From the NCBI GenBank assembly GCA_964611385.1, contig CAZSXS010000002.1:30374-94373 (forward strand): DNA of 64,000 nt. Direction: 5' to 3'. Source of the DNA: CAZSXS01 sp964611385 (GTDB taxonomy: Bacteria; Bacillota; Clostridia; Lachnospirales; CAYPQA01). Below, in pieces: positions 31,982-42,009 of this stretch. The stretch's first letter is position 1. Every line of letters starts with the position of its first letter. Made by a program: the position numbers and the translations under genes. Under the pieces are notes generated by a model, which was not told the DNA's origin, ran no database searches, and saw only the letters and a list, made by a program, of their open reading frames with translations.

Positions 31982-32142
31982 TTTCTTCCTCTCCTTAAAC
32001 ATTTAACTGAATTTGTTCGTAAGTTTAACATAAATAGGCTTTATTAGCAAATATATTTTTTGGTCCTATGCTTATAATTCAACAAAGTACATAAGGCATA
32101 CGGAAGAAATCATCGACTAAATTCGAAAAAAGGACATGGAAA

Positions 32143-33708
32143 ATGATAGATGCTTTTTGGTTATTGATGAGGGTTTTGTTTATACTGAATGTGTTTTTCG
32201 CTATTGTTATTGTGATTTATGAGCGGAAGAACCCAGCTGTCACTTGGGCATGGCTGATGGTTCTTCTTTTTGTGCCTTATTTCGGCTTCATTGCTTATTT
32301 GCTTTTGGGACTGGACAGTAACAAGCACCGTATTTTTTTATTCAAGGCCAAAAACGATAACCGCCTTTACGACGAATACAGGGCACACACAGAGAGTCTA
32401 ACTAAGGATCAGCTTCAAATGGAAAAGGGCTTATATGATCTGGTTCATTTAAACAGTTTTTCTGGCAATGCACCCATTACTACCGCTTCGGAAATCTTCT
32501 TGTTTCATGAAGGAAACTCGATGATGGATTTGTTATTTTCCCATATTCAAAGAGCGAAATCCTACATCCACATTCAGTACTACATCATTCGAGATGACGA
32601 ACTGGGAAAAAAATTCATCAAGGCCCTGACTGAAAAGGCCAAGGAAGGGATACAGGTAAAACTGCTCTACGACAGCATGGGTTGCTTCAGCACCCCTAAG
32701 AGCTTTTTCAACCCCTTGAAGGTGGCAGGCGGGGAGGTGTGTGCCTTTATACGGCGGGACATCGTTCGGATCAATTATCGCAATCATCGGAAAATCTGTG
32801 TCATAGACGGTCAGATTGGGTATATCGGTGGATTAAACATTGGCGACGAGTACCTTGGGAAAACCAAACGCTTCGGGTACTGGCGAGACAGTCATATCTG
32901 TGTATACGGGCAGGCGGTTCAGAGCCTATCTTTACGTTTTATCATGGACTGGAACTTTGCCTCCAGAACGCAGATTGACATGAAAGACTATCTCTTTCCT
33001 TTACAAGAAAACCAAGTGGAACAAAGTAAAATAGAACAGAGAAAAGTACAGAACAAAGTGGAACAGAATCAAGTTACAATGATACAAAAGCAAGCCTTAC
33101 ACCTTCATGAACAAAAAGAGATGGCTAAAGGTAAAAATAAAAACAAAAGTAGAAACAAAAATATTCAAATGCAAATTGTTTCTAGTGGTCCTGATACAAA
33201 ATGGAACATCATTCATCACAGTTACATCAAGCTAATCAACGAGGCAAACAAAAGCATCTGCATTCAAACCCCCTACTTTGTACCGGATGACAGCATCTTT
33301 GAAGCGCTAAAAATTGCAGCCTTATCAGGCATTGATGTCAAGATCATCTTTCCAGCTCGCCCAGATCATCCCTTTGTCTACTGGGCAGCTTTATCTTATT
33401 TAGGCGAGCTGATCAAGGCGGGTGTCAAGTGCTATAAGTACGAACGGGGCTTTGTACACAGCAAGCTACTCCTTATTGACAGCCATGTCACATCGGTGGG
33501 AACGGCCAACATGGATGTTCGCAGCTTCAAACTGAACTTTGAAATCAATGCCCTCATATACAACGAAGAAGTGACCCGTAGTTTTGAAAGTGAGTTCTAT
33601 AAAGATTTGGCGTACTGTACCCGCATTACTGAGGAAGGCTACAATCAGCGTTCTGGCTTAACTAAAATTAAAGAAGCCATCTCAAGGTTGCTGTCGCCGC
33701 TGCTTTAA
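32143..33708 (+). CDS. cls: Cardiolipin synthase (phospholipase D superfamily)
   Basis: A 521-residue membrane enzyme that condenses two phosphatidylglycerols to cardiolipin and glycerol. Two N-terminal transmembrane helices (about 4-24 and 34-54) are followed by the PLDc_N motif. HKD motif 1 is HRKICVIDGQIGYIGG near residue 213 and HKD motif 2 is VHSKLLLIDSHVTSVGTANMD near 440. Between the two catalytic halves, at about 287-345, is an unusual Gln/Lys/Glu-rich insert with pentad-like repeats (VEQSK, IEQRK, VEQNQ) and then a basic KGKNKNKSRNKN run. The insert is not part of the usual family. AAAGGACATGGAAA precedes the ATG. Confidence 0.93.
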   Translation: MIDAFWLLMRVLFILNVFFAIVIVIYERKNPAVTWAWLMVLLFVPYFGFIAYLLLGLDSNKHRIFLFKAKNDNRLYDEYRAHTESLTKDQLQMEKGLYDLVHLNSFSGNAPITTASEIFLFHEGNSMMDLLFSHIQRAKSYIHIQYYIIRDDELGKKFIKALTEKAKEGIQVKLLYDSMGCFSTPKSFFNPLKVAGGEVCAFIRRDIVRINYRNHRKICVIDGQIGYIGGLNIGDEYLGKTKRFGYWRDSHICVYGQAVQSLSLRFIMDWNFASRTQIDMKDYLFPLQENQVEQSKIEQRKVQNKVEQNQVTMIQKQALHLHEQKEMAKGKNKNKSRNKNIQMQIVSSGPDTKWNIIHHSYIKLINEANKSICIQTPYFVPDDSIFEALKIAALSGIDVKIIFPARPDHPFVYWAALSYLGELIKAGVKCYKYERGFVHSKLLLIDSHVTSVGTANMDVRSFKLNFEINALIYNEEVTRSFESEFYKDLAYCTRITEEGYNQRSGLTKIKEAISRLLSPLL

Positions 33709-33767
33709 AAAATTGCAATAGAAACAAATTTTAATTGTAGGCCATGCCTGCGTTGGGAGTATTTATA

Positions 33768-35513
33768 GTGACGATCCTATTGGTTGGCATTAATGCCAAA
33801 TTTCCCCAAACAAACCCGGCTATCCGGTATTTGAAAAAAGTATTAGACAAGAGCAATGAGGGCATAGAGGGGACGACACCAATCAAAGATACAGTACTCA
33901 TACAAGAATTTACCATTAATCAGTCCAAAACGTCTGTTCTTCGGGCTATATATATGAAAAAGCCAGATGTCTTGGCTTTTTCGGTTTATATTTGGAACGT
34001 GGATTTTGTATTGGCACTTGCCTCGGATTTGAAAAAAATCCTGCCCAAGACGATCATTCTCACTGGTGGGCCGGAAGTCGTCACGAGTGCGGATATAGAC
34101 AGTACTATCATTGGAGAAGGGGAGCCTATGATTGAAAAGGTGCTGTCTGACATTCGGGAAGGTCGCTTAGAGCCGATATATAATACTGGAGCATTGGCCG
34201 ATATCAATCGCATTCCCATTGCATATGAGGATTTTTCCCAGCTTGAAAACCAAGTGATTTACTACGAAAGTTCCAGAGGTTGCCCTTTCCACTGTCAATA
34301 TTGTGTTTCGGGCGCAGAAGGGGACAGTGGAACCTTCCGTCAGCGAAGTCTTTCGGATACGCTCTCCCATCTTCAACTATTTCTCAATGCCAGGCTGAAA
34401 AGAGTGAAGCTGATTGACCGAACCTTCAATGCCTCGAAGCGCTTTGCCTATCAGGTCTGGAAATTTTTAATCGAAAACCATAATGGGACCACCAATTTTC
34501 ATTTTGAGGTTGTTGCCGATTTACTGGACGAACATCTTCTGTCTCTCTTGGAGACCGCACCAACAGGACTTTTTCAGTTTGAAATTGGGATTCAATCTAT
34601 GAATGATAAAACCCTCTTGGAAGTTACCCGAAGGGTACAGCCTGAAATTTTAACGGGGAACATTCTTAGGCTGCTAAGGGGGAAGAATATTTTCATTCAC
34701 CTGGACTTGATTGCCGGACTGCCTTATGAAACGCTTGACAGCTTTATCAGCGGGTTTAACACCGTTATGAAACTCAGACCGCACAAACTTCAATTGGGCT
34801 TTCTTAAAATTCTAAAAGGCACAGCAATGGAAAAAAATGCCGAAAGCCTTGGCATTGTTTACACCAAAGCACCACCCTACGAAATTCTTCACACGCCCTG
34901 GCTTTCCTATGAGGAACTTTGCTTGCTGAAATCAGTGGAAAAGGTTCTTGATCTTTATTATAACAGTCACCGATTCATCAAATCACTTGCTTTCTTGCTA
35001 CGCTTTTTTAATACTCCTTTTGATTTTTTCCATGCTTTGTCTGTTTATTTTCAGGACAAGGGACTAAATGAGTTGAATCATAGTAATGAAGGATACTATC
35101 GTATTCTATACGATTTTGCAGCTTCGAGCTTGTCGTGCTTATCGTGTTCGCAGTATAACGACCTTCTCTGCTCTTATCTTCGTTTTGATCTATGTTCCCA
35201 TGAGCCGGTCAAGAAGATCCCAGCATTTTTGCAGCCTGAATCTCAGTCCAAGCTTAACGAGCAATATAAAAATAAAATGAGAGAACTACAAAAGTCCATG
35301 AAAACCAAATCAGAGAATACCTTTTATCTGGAGATCTTCCCTTTTGCTATCACGAAAGAGCTTGATGACCAGCTGGATATAGCAAGCAGTACTTCGGCTT
35401 CAACAAACCTTGCGTTTCATCCTTGCATCGTACAATTTGATTATAATCAACGTGATGTGCTAGGGAATGCAAAAGCCTGCCTACTGAGCTCAGAATTAAG
35501 CGAATGTTTCTAG
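33768..35513 (+). CDS. B12-binding radical SAM protein with DUF4080-like C-terminus
   Basis: A 581-residue protein. The first 130 residues fit a cobalamin-binding Rossmann domain (TILLVGINAKF, DVLAFSVYIWN, ILTGGPEV, DSTIIGEGE). The radical SAM domain follows with the CPFHCQYC (CxxxCxxC) cluster motif near residue 173 and IGIQSMNDKTLLEVTR downstream. The C-terminal third is a cysteine-containing DUF4080-like region. GTG at 33768 is taken as the start: GGGAG lies 9 bases upstream and it gives the usual family N-terminus; an ATG at 33744 has no Shine-Dalgarno. The reaction is not known for this subgroup. A terminator follows. Confidence 0.87.
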   Translation: MTILLVGINAKFPQTNPAIRYLKKVLDKSNEGIEGTTPIKDTVLIQEFTINQSKTSVLRAIYMKKPDVLAFSVYIWNVDFVLALASDLKKILPKTIILTGGPEVVTSADIDSTIIGEGEPMIEKVLSDIREGRLEPIYNTGALADINRIPIAYEDFSQLENQVIYYESSRGCPFHCQYCVSGAEGDSGTFRQRSLSDTLSHLQLFLNARLKRVKLIDRTFNASKRFAYQVWKFLIENHNGTTNFHFEVVADLLDEHLLSLLETAPTGLFQFEIGIQSMNDKTLLEVTRRVQPEILTGNILRLLRGKNIFIHLDLIAGLPYETLDSFISGFNTVMKLRPHKLQLGFLKILKGTAMEKNAESLGIVYTKAPPYEILHTPWLSYEELCLLKSVEKVLDLYYNSHRFIKSLAFLLRFFNTPFDFFHALSVYFQDKGLNELNHSNEGYYRILYDFAASSLSCLSCSQYNDLLCSYLRFDLCSHEPVKKIPAFLQPESQSKLNEQYKNKMRELQKSMKTKSENTFYLEIFPFAITKELDDQLDIASSTSASTNLAFHPCIVQFDYNQRDVLGNAKACLLSSELSECF

Positions 35514-35556
35514 CCCGCCCTGCTAATTTAGTTTAGTCTACCCAATTCATCCTAAC

Positions 35557-35598
35557 AAAAAAGCCGCCAGAATGCTTTACGCATAACGGCGGCTTTTT
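35557..35598 (+). terminator. Rho-independent terminator of the radical SAM gene
   Basis: AAAAAGCCGCC and GGCGGCTTTTT arms around a 19-base loop. The A-tract on the other side could also serve the convergent ABC genes. Confidence 0.9.
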
Positions 35599-35662
35599 GC
35601 GTGTTTATTCAGATGCAGTGTTATCATTGCTCGTTCAAGTATATTTGTTGCTTCACTTGGTT

Positions 35663-37474
35663 TTATTCCTCATCCTCAAACCCAATCCTACAAAGCTCAG
35701 CATAATGCCCTTCTTGCTTCAACAGTTCTTCGTGGTTGCCGGACTCTGCGATAACGCCATCCACAACAACGAAAATCCGATGACACTTTCGTATAGTGGA
35801 AAGCCTGTGGGCAATGAGAATCGTCGTTCGATTCTTGGAAATGTTTTGAATTGATTTTTGAATCAGTAGCTCCGTATTGGTGTCAATATTCGCTGTGGCC
35901 TCGTCCAAAACCAGTATGCTTGGCTCGTGAGCAATGGCCCGAGCAAAGGACAAGAGCTGCCTTTGTCCCATGGAAAAGGTCGCCCCCCGCTCAGTCACGC
36001 TGGAGTCGTACTTCTCCGGCAATACCGATACAAATCGCTCTGCAATGGATAAGCTCCCCGCTTCCTCTAGCTTTGCCTTAGAGATGTCCTCGCCTAAACT
36101 GATGTTGTCATATACTGAACCAGAAAACAAAAATACGTCCTGTAACACGACAGCCACTGTCTTGCGTAGTTCCGAAAGTTTGATCTTCTGAATCGGCACA
36201 CCGTCAATGAAAATCTCGCCTTTTTGTATGTCATAAAAGCGAGATAGTAAACTGATAATGGTGGTCTTTCCCGCACCAGTTGGGCCAACGAAGGCAACGC
36301 TTTCTCCGTTCTGTATTGAAAAGCTAATACCCTTCAACACATACTCATTATCATAAGCAAACCACACGTCCCGAAATTCAATTTTTGGTGCCGCCCTATC
36401 TATCCTATCTACGCTATCTGTCCAATCTACCTTGTCTACCCTATCCAGCCTATTTAGATGCTTTTGACTTGGAAGGCTTTCCCCCTTTTCCAAATCCTCA
36501 AATTCCCCATTGTCCATAATTTCATAAATCCGATCGGCAGAGACCATAGCACTTTGAATCGTGTTGTATTTCTCCGCCAAATCATTGATGGGATTGAAAA
36601 ACTGTCGAACATAGGTAGTAAAAGCATAGAGTACCCCCAGTTCGAGAAGCCCCGCCGTAATATCCTTAAAGCTGACTAAAATCAGAATAGAAATCCCCAA
36701 AGCGCCAACGACTTCCATCAAGGGTCGCAATAAGCTGTTCATGGTAATCTGTAGCAGGGTGCTTTTGTAGTATAGCTTGTTCAGTTCATTGAATTCTCGC
36801 TGCTTGTGTCTCTCAATATTAAACGCGTGAACGATCCGTATTCCATCAATGTTTTCAGACACAGCACTGTAAATCTGCCCGATGAGCTTTTTCATAACAA
36901 TGAAATTCTTACGAATAATGCTGCGCACCGCCAAAGTAATAAAAAAAATTAAAGGAACCGTAATCAAAGCCACTAGCGCCAGGCGAGGGTTCAAAGAGAA
37001 CATAGAAATAACAATCCCAATAATCAAAACGATATCCTTAAATAAGTAAACAAAGACATCGGAGTAAAATTCATTAATCGTCTCAACATCACTGGTTATT
37101 CGGGTAATCAGGTTTCCTGTGGTGTACTTATCAATGTTGGGAATAGAAAGCCGATTAATGCAGCTAAAAAGCCCGGTTCGCAGCGTATGTAGCATGTCTT
37201 GCCCCACAACATTAATCATCCGTGTACTGAAAACCGAACACAAGGCCCCAAACAGCGTAATAAGGAAGTATAAAACGCCCATTCCGGTAATGGAATCGAA
37301 GCCTAGCTGTGCCTGCAACTGAATCAAAAAAGTGTCAATGACCCGCTTTAAAACAATGGGTTTTATGATCTCTGCAATGTTTACAGCCACGATCAAAGCC
37401 ATGCAAACCAGCAGCTTGAATCGGTGGGGATAGAGCAGTTTGGAAAGTTTCAATAAGTTTTTAATGGTTCTCAC
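35663..37474 (-). CDS. ABC exporter half-transporter, catalytic-site subunit of a heterodimer
   Basis: A 603-residue type IV exporter: six helices to about residue 320, then a nucleotide-binding domain with Walker A GPTGAGKTT, Walker B ILVLDEATANID (catalytic Glu present) and a non-standard signature FSMGQRQLLS. Before the domain, at about 340-362, is a run of tripeptides (RVD, KVD, WTD, SVD, RID) that looks like a 9-bp DNA repeat. It overlaps its partner gene by 14 bases. In heterodimeric exporters such as BmrCD the degenerate signature of one subunit faces the degenerate Walker B of the other, which is what the pair shows here. The substrate is probably a drug or lipid. Confidence 0.92.
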   Translation of the reverse strand: MRTIKNLLKLSKLLYPHRFKLLVCMALIVAVNIAEIIKPIVLKRVIDTFLIQLQAQLGFDSITGMGVLYFLITLFGALCSVFSTRMINVVGQDMLHTLRTGLFSCINRLSIPNIDKYTTGNLITRITSDVETINEFYSDVFVYLFKDIVLIIGIVISMFSLNPRLALVALITVPLIFFITLAVRSIIRKNFIVMKKLIGQIYSAVSENIDGIRIVHAFNIERHKQREFNELNKLYYKSTLLQITMNSLLRPLMEVVGALGISILILVSFKDITAGLLELGVLYAFTTYVRQFFNPINDLAEKYNTIQSAMVSADRIYEIMDNGEFEDLEKGESLPSQKHLNRLDRVDKVDWTDSVDRIDRAAPKIEFRDVWFAYDNEYVLKGISFSIQNGESVAFVGPTGAGKTTIISLLSRFYDIQKGEIFIDGVPIQKIKLSELRKTVAVVLQDVFLFSGSVYDNISLGEDISKAKLEEAGSLSIAERFVSVLPEKYDSSVTERGATFSMGQRQLLSFARAIAHEPSILVLDEATANIDTNTELLIQKSIQNISKNRTTILIAHRLSTIRKCHRIFVVVDGVIAESGNHEELLKQEGHYAELCRIGFEDEE

Positions 37475-39209
37475 CGCCTTCGGCCTGCTTGATATACAGG
37501 TTGTAGTAAAGTCCCTTCTTCTCTAGCAGTTCCTTATGGGTACCCAACTCTACAATCTGTCCGTCTTCCATATAAGCGATTTGATCTGCCTTTTCCACAG
37601 CTGTAAGACGCCCGGACACAATGAGGATGGTCTTCCCTCGGATGTTGTACAGATTGCTGAGGATCTGCTTTTCTGTCCGCACATCTACAGAGCTGAGGGC
37701 ATCATCCAAAAGCAGAATCTCAGGGTCCCGAACCAAAACTCTGGCAATGGAGACACGCTTTCTTTGACCGCCGGAAAGCCTTTTCCCTCGTTCACCCGCC
37801 TCCGAGTCGTAGCCTTTTTCAAACTTGTAGCTGTCCTTTTCCAAGGCGCTGTCCCTGACAGCCTTCGAAAAGACTTCCGTCCCGATCTCAGCATAGCATT
37901 GGATATTGTTCCCAATGGTTTGGTTAAACAAAAATTCATCCTGAGGCACATATCCAATGGCCGCCCGGATATCCTCTGCTGAGACATCACAGAGATCAAG
38001 CCCATCAACGAATATGCTGCCCCTGGGTGCATCATAAAACTTCATCAAAAGGTTAATCAACGTGGTTTTTCCGCTGCCTGTATCCCCTACGATCCCTAAG
38101 ATCATCCCAGGCCTAATATCCAGGCTGATGTTTTTAAGTACCTCTTTGCTTATGGAGCTTTTCAAGGAAGACTGTGCCATATCATAAGAGAAACAGAGAT
38201 TCTTAATTTCAATATGGGGGCATCCACTCTTGTCTAGCTTAGATTCCGTTGACCCAGCAACCGATCTGTCCTCCATGTCAAACAGTTCCCACAATCGCTT
38301 CATAGAAGCTTTGCCTCGCTCAATGAGGTTGATGATCTTACCAACAGAAACCACCGGCTCCATAATCAACAATAAATAACCATTGAAGGCAATCAGTTCA
38401 CCCAGAGGAAGCTGTCCCTCCAAGGCCATGTTACCTCCATAAATTAAGCTGATCATAAAACTCAGCCCAAAAAACACTTGTATCAAAGGATTTAAAAGCG
38501 AGGAGGAGTTCACCAACTCAATATTGGCCTCCCGCATGGCTTCGCTCAACACCTTATAGCGCTCAATGCGGTATTCCTCCCTGACATAGGCCTTAGTGAC
38601 TCGAATGCCCATAAAGCTTTCTTGCACATTACCAGAAGCCGCGGCGAAGCGTTCCTGTACCTTTTTAAAGCGCTTTTGAACCTTTCGACCGATGTTCAGA
38701 ATAAAAAAGAGAACAAAAGGAATGGGCAGAAGAGAAAAGAGCGTAAGCCTCGAATCGATATTGACCAGCATGTTGTACAGCGCAAAGCTTCCTGTCATAA
38801 GGCTGGTAAGCATGAGAGCCAGGACAGGGCCGAAGGTTTGCCGCACAGCATTTACATCATTGACAGCGTAGGCCATGAGGTCACCAGTCTGCCGCTGACT
38901 AAAGAAACGAATGGGCAATCTGTGAAATTTCTCCAGTAGACTCTGACGCAGGTAGATTTCCATATTCCGGGCGTTTCCATTGATAAAATACCGCCAAATA
39001 AAGCGGCTTACAAAGCTGGCAATGGCAATGAATAGTATGATCCAAACCTTTTTTAACAGCTCTTGGTATTGCGCATCCCCTTCGTTCAAGTATTCGATGG
39101 TGCGCCCCAAGGCCAGGGGTGCAAGGGAGGATATGTAAGAATTCAATATAAGAAAAGCGATACCGGGAAGATATTTCCACCAATATCGCTTAAAAAATTT
39201 AGATAACAA
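37461..39209 (-). CDS. ABC exporter half-transporter, degenerate-site subunit of a heterodimer
   Basis: A 582-residue half-transporter with six membrane helices and an ATPase domain: Walker A GDTGSGKTT, signature LSGGQRKR and Walker B ILLLDDALSSVD, where Asp replaces the catalytic Glu. It thus supplies the canonical signature and the inactive Walker B, complementary to the 603-residue partner. It is the first gene of the pair. The start codon follows a GAGGCTTC sequence (about 12 bases upstream). A hairpin repeat lies between it and aspS upstream, and no clear promoter was found for the pair. Confidence 0.92.
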   Translation of the reverse strand: MLSKFFKRYWWKYLPGIAFLILNSYISSLAPLALGRTIEYLNEGDAQYQELLKKVWIILFIAIASFVSRFIWRYFINGNARNMEIYLRQSLLEKFHRLPIRFFSQRQTGDLMAYAVNDVNAVRQTFGPVLALMLTSLMTGSFALYNMLVNIDSRLTLFSLLPIPFVLFFILNIGRKVQKRFKKVQERFAAASGNVQESFMGIRVTKAYVREEYRIERYKVLSEAMREANIELVNSSSLLNPLIQVFFGLSFMISLIYGGNMALEGQLPLGELIAFNGYLLLIMEPVVSVGKIINLIERGKASMKRLWELFDMEDRSVAGSTESKLDKSGCPHIEIKNLCFSYDMAQSSLKSSISKEVLKNISLDIRPGMILGIVGDTGSGKTTLINLLMKFYDAPRGSIFVDGLDLCDVSAEDIRAAIGYVPQDEFLFNQTIGNNIQCYAEIGTEVFSKAVRDSALEKDSYKFEKGYDSEAGERGKRLSGGQRKRVSIARVLVRDPEILLLDDALSSVDVRTEKQILSNLYNIRGKTILIVSGRLTAVEKADQIAYMEDGQIVELGTHKELLEKKGLYYNLYIKQAEGGENH

Positions 39210-39385
39210 TTTTTATCGAAGCCTCCTTTACGATAAAGAAACACAAGGTGCTTTTTTCAAAGGAACAAATGTCCGCCCAAAACCACAAAAAAAACTTGCA
39301 AGGTCATGGGCGCAAATCCGAAGGGGATTTTGATGAAGACACCCATGACCATTAAGCAAGCGAGAAATGAACTGATGGTCCGTTT

Positions 39386-39488
39386 TATACGCTGTCTCTT
39401 TAACATTTCCAAAGCCGCCATCCTTCAACCCGGATCCATTCTATTGTTTTGGGCGGCGGCTTTGCAAAGCTGAACGTGACAGCGTATA
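39386..39488 (+). repeat. Dispersed 103-bp hairpin repeat, copy D
   Basis: Perfect 11-base ends TATACGCTGTC and GACAGCGTATA. Compared with copy B (TATACTCAGTC and GACTGAGTATA) three positions differ at both ends in a complementary way. The core (CTATTGTTTTGGGCGGCGGC, TTTGCAAAGCTGAACGTGAC) matches copy C closely. It ends 8 bases after the aspS stop. Confidence 0.88.
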
Positions 39489-39495
39489 TCTATTC

Positions 39496-41238
39496 TTATT
39501 TTTCGTTTTTGATTTTAATATGAACCTCGTTCAGTTGTTTTTCAGAAACATCCGAGGGAGCGTTCATCAGTAAGTCTTGTGCGCTTTTATTTTTGGGGAA
39601 GGGGGTGATTTCACGGATGTTCGGTTCATTAGCCAAAAGCATAATCATCCGGTCAACACCCGGCGCAATCCCAGCATGAGGAGGCGCACCAAATTTAAAG
39701 GCATTGTATAAAGCCGGAAACTTGTTCTCTACTACAGAAGCAGGATACCCAGCCAACTCAAAGGCCTTGATCATCGCTTCCGGACTGTGGTTGCGGACGG
39801 CACCGGAGGACAACTCAATCCCGTTGCATACCAAATCATACTGGTAAGCCAGGATGTCGAGGGGATTGTCCTTAATTAGACTCTCTAATCCCCCTTGGGG
39901 CATGGAGAAGGGATTATGGGAGAAGCAAACCTGCCCGTCTTCTTCTTCATACATAGGAAAATCTACAATCCAACAGAAAATAAATTCCTTTTTCTCCGTA
40001 TGTCCAAAAGCCTTTCCAAGCTCATTCCTCAAAAAGCCCATATTTTTATTCAGTTTATTCTTATCCTCACTCGCCATAAAAAACAAAGCCGAACCCTCTA
40101 CAACAGAGGGCAAATTCCGTAGGCCTTCCATTTCCTGCTCACTTAAGAATTTTGAAATAGAACCGCTAAAGACTTGGTTTTCCAATTTTAGCCAAGCCAT
40201 ACGGCCGCCTTCCTTTTCGATGGTAGCGCTTAGATTATCGAAGAACCTTCTGGGCTTTTGAGCACCTTCGGGTACAGAGATACACTTGACTTGCTGTCCC
40301 TTAAAGCCGTTAAAGCTAGTATCTTTAAAAATACCCGTTACATCCTCAAGGATATAGGGAATCCTCAAATCCGGCTTATCAGAGCCGTATTGTTCAAGCG
40401 CATCCTTGTATTTAATACGTACAAAGGGAGGCTTTGGAATCTCAAAATCAGAAAATTCTGAAAAGACACCAAACAGCACATCCTCAGTAACCGCAAAGAC
40501 ATCCTCTTGGGTCGCAAAGGCCATTTCCATATCTAGCTGATAAAACTCACCAGGAGAACGGTCAGCACGGGCATCTTCGTCCCGAAAGCAGGGCGCAATC
40601 TGAAAATATTTATCAAAGCCCGACACCATCAGTAGCTGCTTAAACTGCTGTGGGGCTTGGGGAAGGGCATAAAACTTACCAGGATTTAAACGGCTGGGAA
40701 CAATAAAGTCCCTGGCCCCCTCAGGAGAGGAGCTGGTCAAAATAGGAGTATGGATTTCCATAAAGTCATGGGCAATCATTCTTCGGCGAAGGCTGTCAAT
40801 AACCTTTGAACGAAGAATGATGTTGTTGTGGTTCTTTTCATTTCTTAAATCCAAGAATCGGTATTTAAGTCTGGCTTCCTCAGAAGCTTCCGTTGCCGTA
40901 CCAACTTCAAAGGGCAAAAGCTCAGTACAAAGCCCAAGCACCGTAATTTCATTAGGAATAATTTCAATTTCTCCGGTCTTCATGTTGGGATTAACATCGG
41001 AGCGTTTCACGACCTTGCCAAGGATGGAAATGGTAGATTCCCTAGGAATTTCACGCAGTGTTGCCATCAGTTGTGGATCGGAAATCACAGCTTGCGTAAC
41101 CCCATAGTGATCGCGTACAGTAATAAAAATGATGGAACCCTTATCTCTGATGTTGTATAACCAGCCCGATATTCGTACTTCCTGGTCAACATGTTGGATA
41201 TTCAGCTCGCCGCAATGATGGGTTCTATACTTGTTCAT
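39496..41238 (-). CDS. aspS: Aspartyl-tRNA synthetase
   Basis: A 580-residue class IIb synthetase that charges tRNA-Asp. The N-terminal OB-fold (VRISGWLYNIRDKGSIIFI) binds the anticodon. Motif 2 is FRDEDARADRSPGEFYQLD and motif 3 is GIAPGVDRMIMLL; a bacterial GAD insertion occupies about 300-410. The motif 2 form RSPGEFYQ differs from the RQPEFTQ of most bacteria I know, so this belongs to a distinct AspRS subgroup. Whether it is discriminating (Asp only) or also charges tRNA-Asn cannot be told by eye. CTAGGAGGAAATTT precedes the ATG. The leader has weak inverted repeats but no T-box. Confidence 0.95.
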   Translation of the reverse strand: MNKYRTHHCGELNIQHVDQEVRISGWLYNIRDKGSIIFITVRDHYGVTQAVISDPQLMATLREIPRESTISILGKVVKRSDVNPNMKTGEIEIIPNEITVLGLCTELLPFEVGTATEASEEARLKYRFLDLRNEKNHNNIILRSKVIDSLRRRMIAHDFMEIHTPILTSSSPEGARDFIVPSRLNPGKFYALPQAPQQFKQLLMVSGFDKYFQIAPCFRDEDARADRSPGEFYQLDMEMAFATQEDVFAVTEDVLFGVFSEFSDFEIPKPPFVRIKYKDALEQYGSDKPDLRIPYILEDVTGIFKDTSFNGFKGQQVKCISVPEGAQKPRRFFDNLSATIEKEGGRMAWLKLENQVFSGSISKFLSEQEMEGLRNLPSVVEGSALFFMASEDKNKLNKNMGFLRNELGKAFGHTEKKEFIFCWIVDFPMYEEEDGQVCFSHNPFSMPQGGLESLIKDNPLDILAYQYDLVCNGIELSSGAVRNHSPEAMIKAFELAGYPASVVENKFPALYNAFKFGAPPHAGIAPGVDRMIMLLANEPNIREITPFPKNKSAQDLLMNAPSDVSEKQLNEVHIKIKNEK

Positions 41239-41346
41239 AAATTTCCTCCTAGTGTCCTTGAATGTACAAAGCTTGCACGTATAAGGTATAAAGATGTAGC
41301 TTCAAAGCTTATATCTACGAGAGCTTGTACAAAGTATGTAGTCTTC

Positions 41347-42009
41347 TTATTGTTGTAGAATTCCAGCCATTTTACTGACTGCGGAGCCGCCGATGAGCAC
41401 TTGTCCGTGTTCTCTGAAATGATATTTGGACAACTCATTTCCCCTTTGACGATGGGAAAACTCGCTCAGGATAGAGTCCAGCATATCAATATTATTCCCG
41501 TCATTATACCCTTTTGATTCAAGCACCAGGTAATATTTGTTGGATTCCTTATACAGAGCACTATTGCCATTATAAAGCCCGTTTATTTTTAAACAGGCTA
41601 GGCTGATGTCATCAATGTCCTTAAAGCAGTAGATTAGGGGTTCGTTTGACTTGTAGCTTATTTCCTTCATGGTGTTGTAAAAAGCAGTTTGTAGAATGGC
41701 GCGTTCAATTTCCCGCAGCTTCGGGAGTATATTCAATCTTGCGGCCACCTCTAATGGATCTTCAATCTTGGTAACGATAACCATGATTTCACTTCCATTT
41801 TTATTGGTGGACATGGCTTCGATGATGATGGGCATATTATCTGCTACAAAGTTGTGTTCCAAGTAAGCTTTTTCCATGATTTCCCTAAAAAATGCCGCCG
41901 TCTTTTCAGAGGCCACATTCAATTCGGCCGCCTTAATGTTTCGTTCCCGAAGCTCTTTTTTGGTTATGATAAATTTGATCTGCGTTTCACTTATTTTTTC
42001 AATTTTCAT
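41347..42009 (-). CDS. mecA: Adaptor protein MecA
   Basis: A 220-residue adaptor that delivers substrates to the ClpC/ClpP protease. The N-terminal domain (MKIEKISETQIKFIITKKELRERNI) recognises substrates, and the C-terminal domain (about 130-220, YCFKDIDDISLACLKI through YHFREHGQVLIGGSAV) binds ClpC. The ATG at 42009 has AAGGGA upstream and gives the family N-terminus; the frame extends to 42051. In B. subtilis MecA controls competence and other regulators. It is a single gene between aspS and rqcH. Confidence 0.9.
   Translation of the reverse strand: MKIEKISETQIKFIITKKELRERNIKAAELNVASEKTAAFFREIMEKAYLEHNFVADNMPIIIEAMSTNKNGSEIMVIVTKIEDPLEVAARLNILPKLREIERAILQTAFYNTMKEISYKSNEPLIYCFKDIDDISLACLKINGLYNGNSALYKESNKYYLVLESKGYNDGNNIDMLDSILSEFSHRQRGNELSKYHFREHGQVLIGGSAVSKMAGILQQ

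Noticed and set aside
41239..41346. T-box riboswitch before aspS
   Set aside because: The leader has some inverted repeats (GTACAA...TTGTAC) but is too short, lacks a T-box TGGNACC sequence, and has no clear terminator stem.
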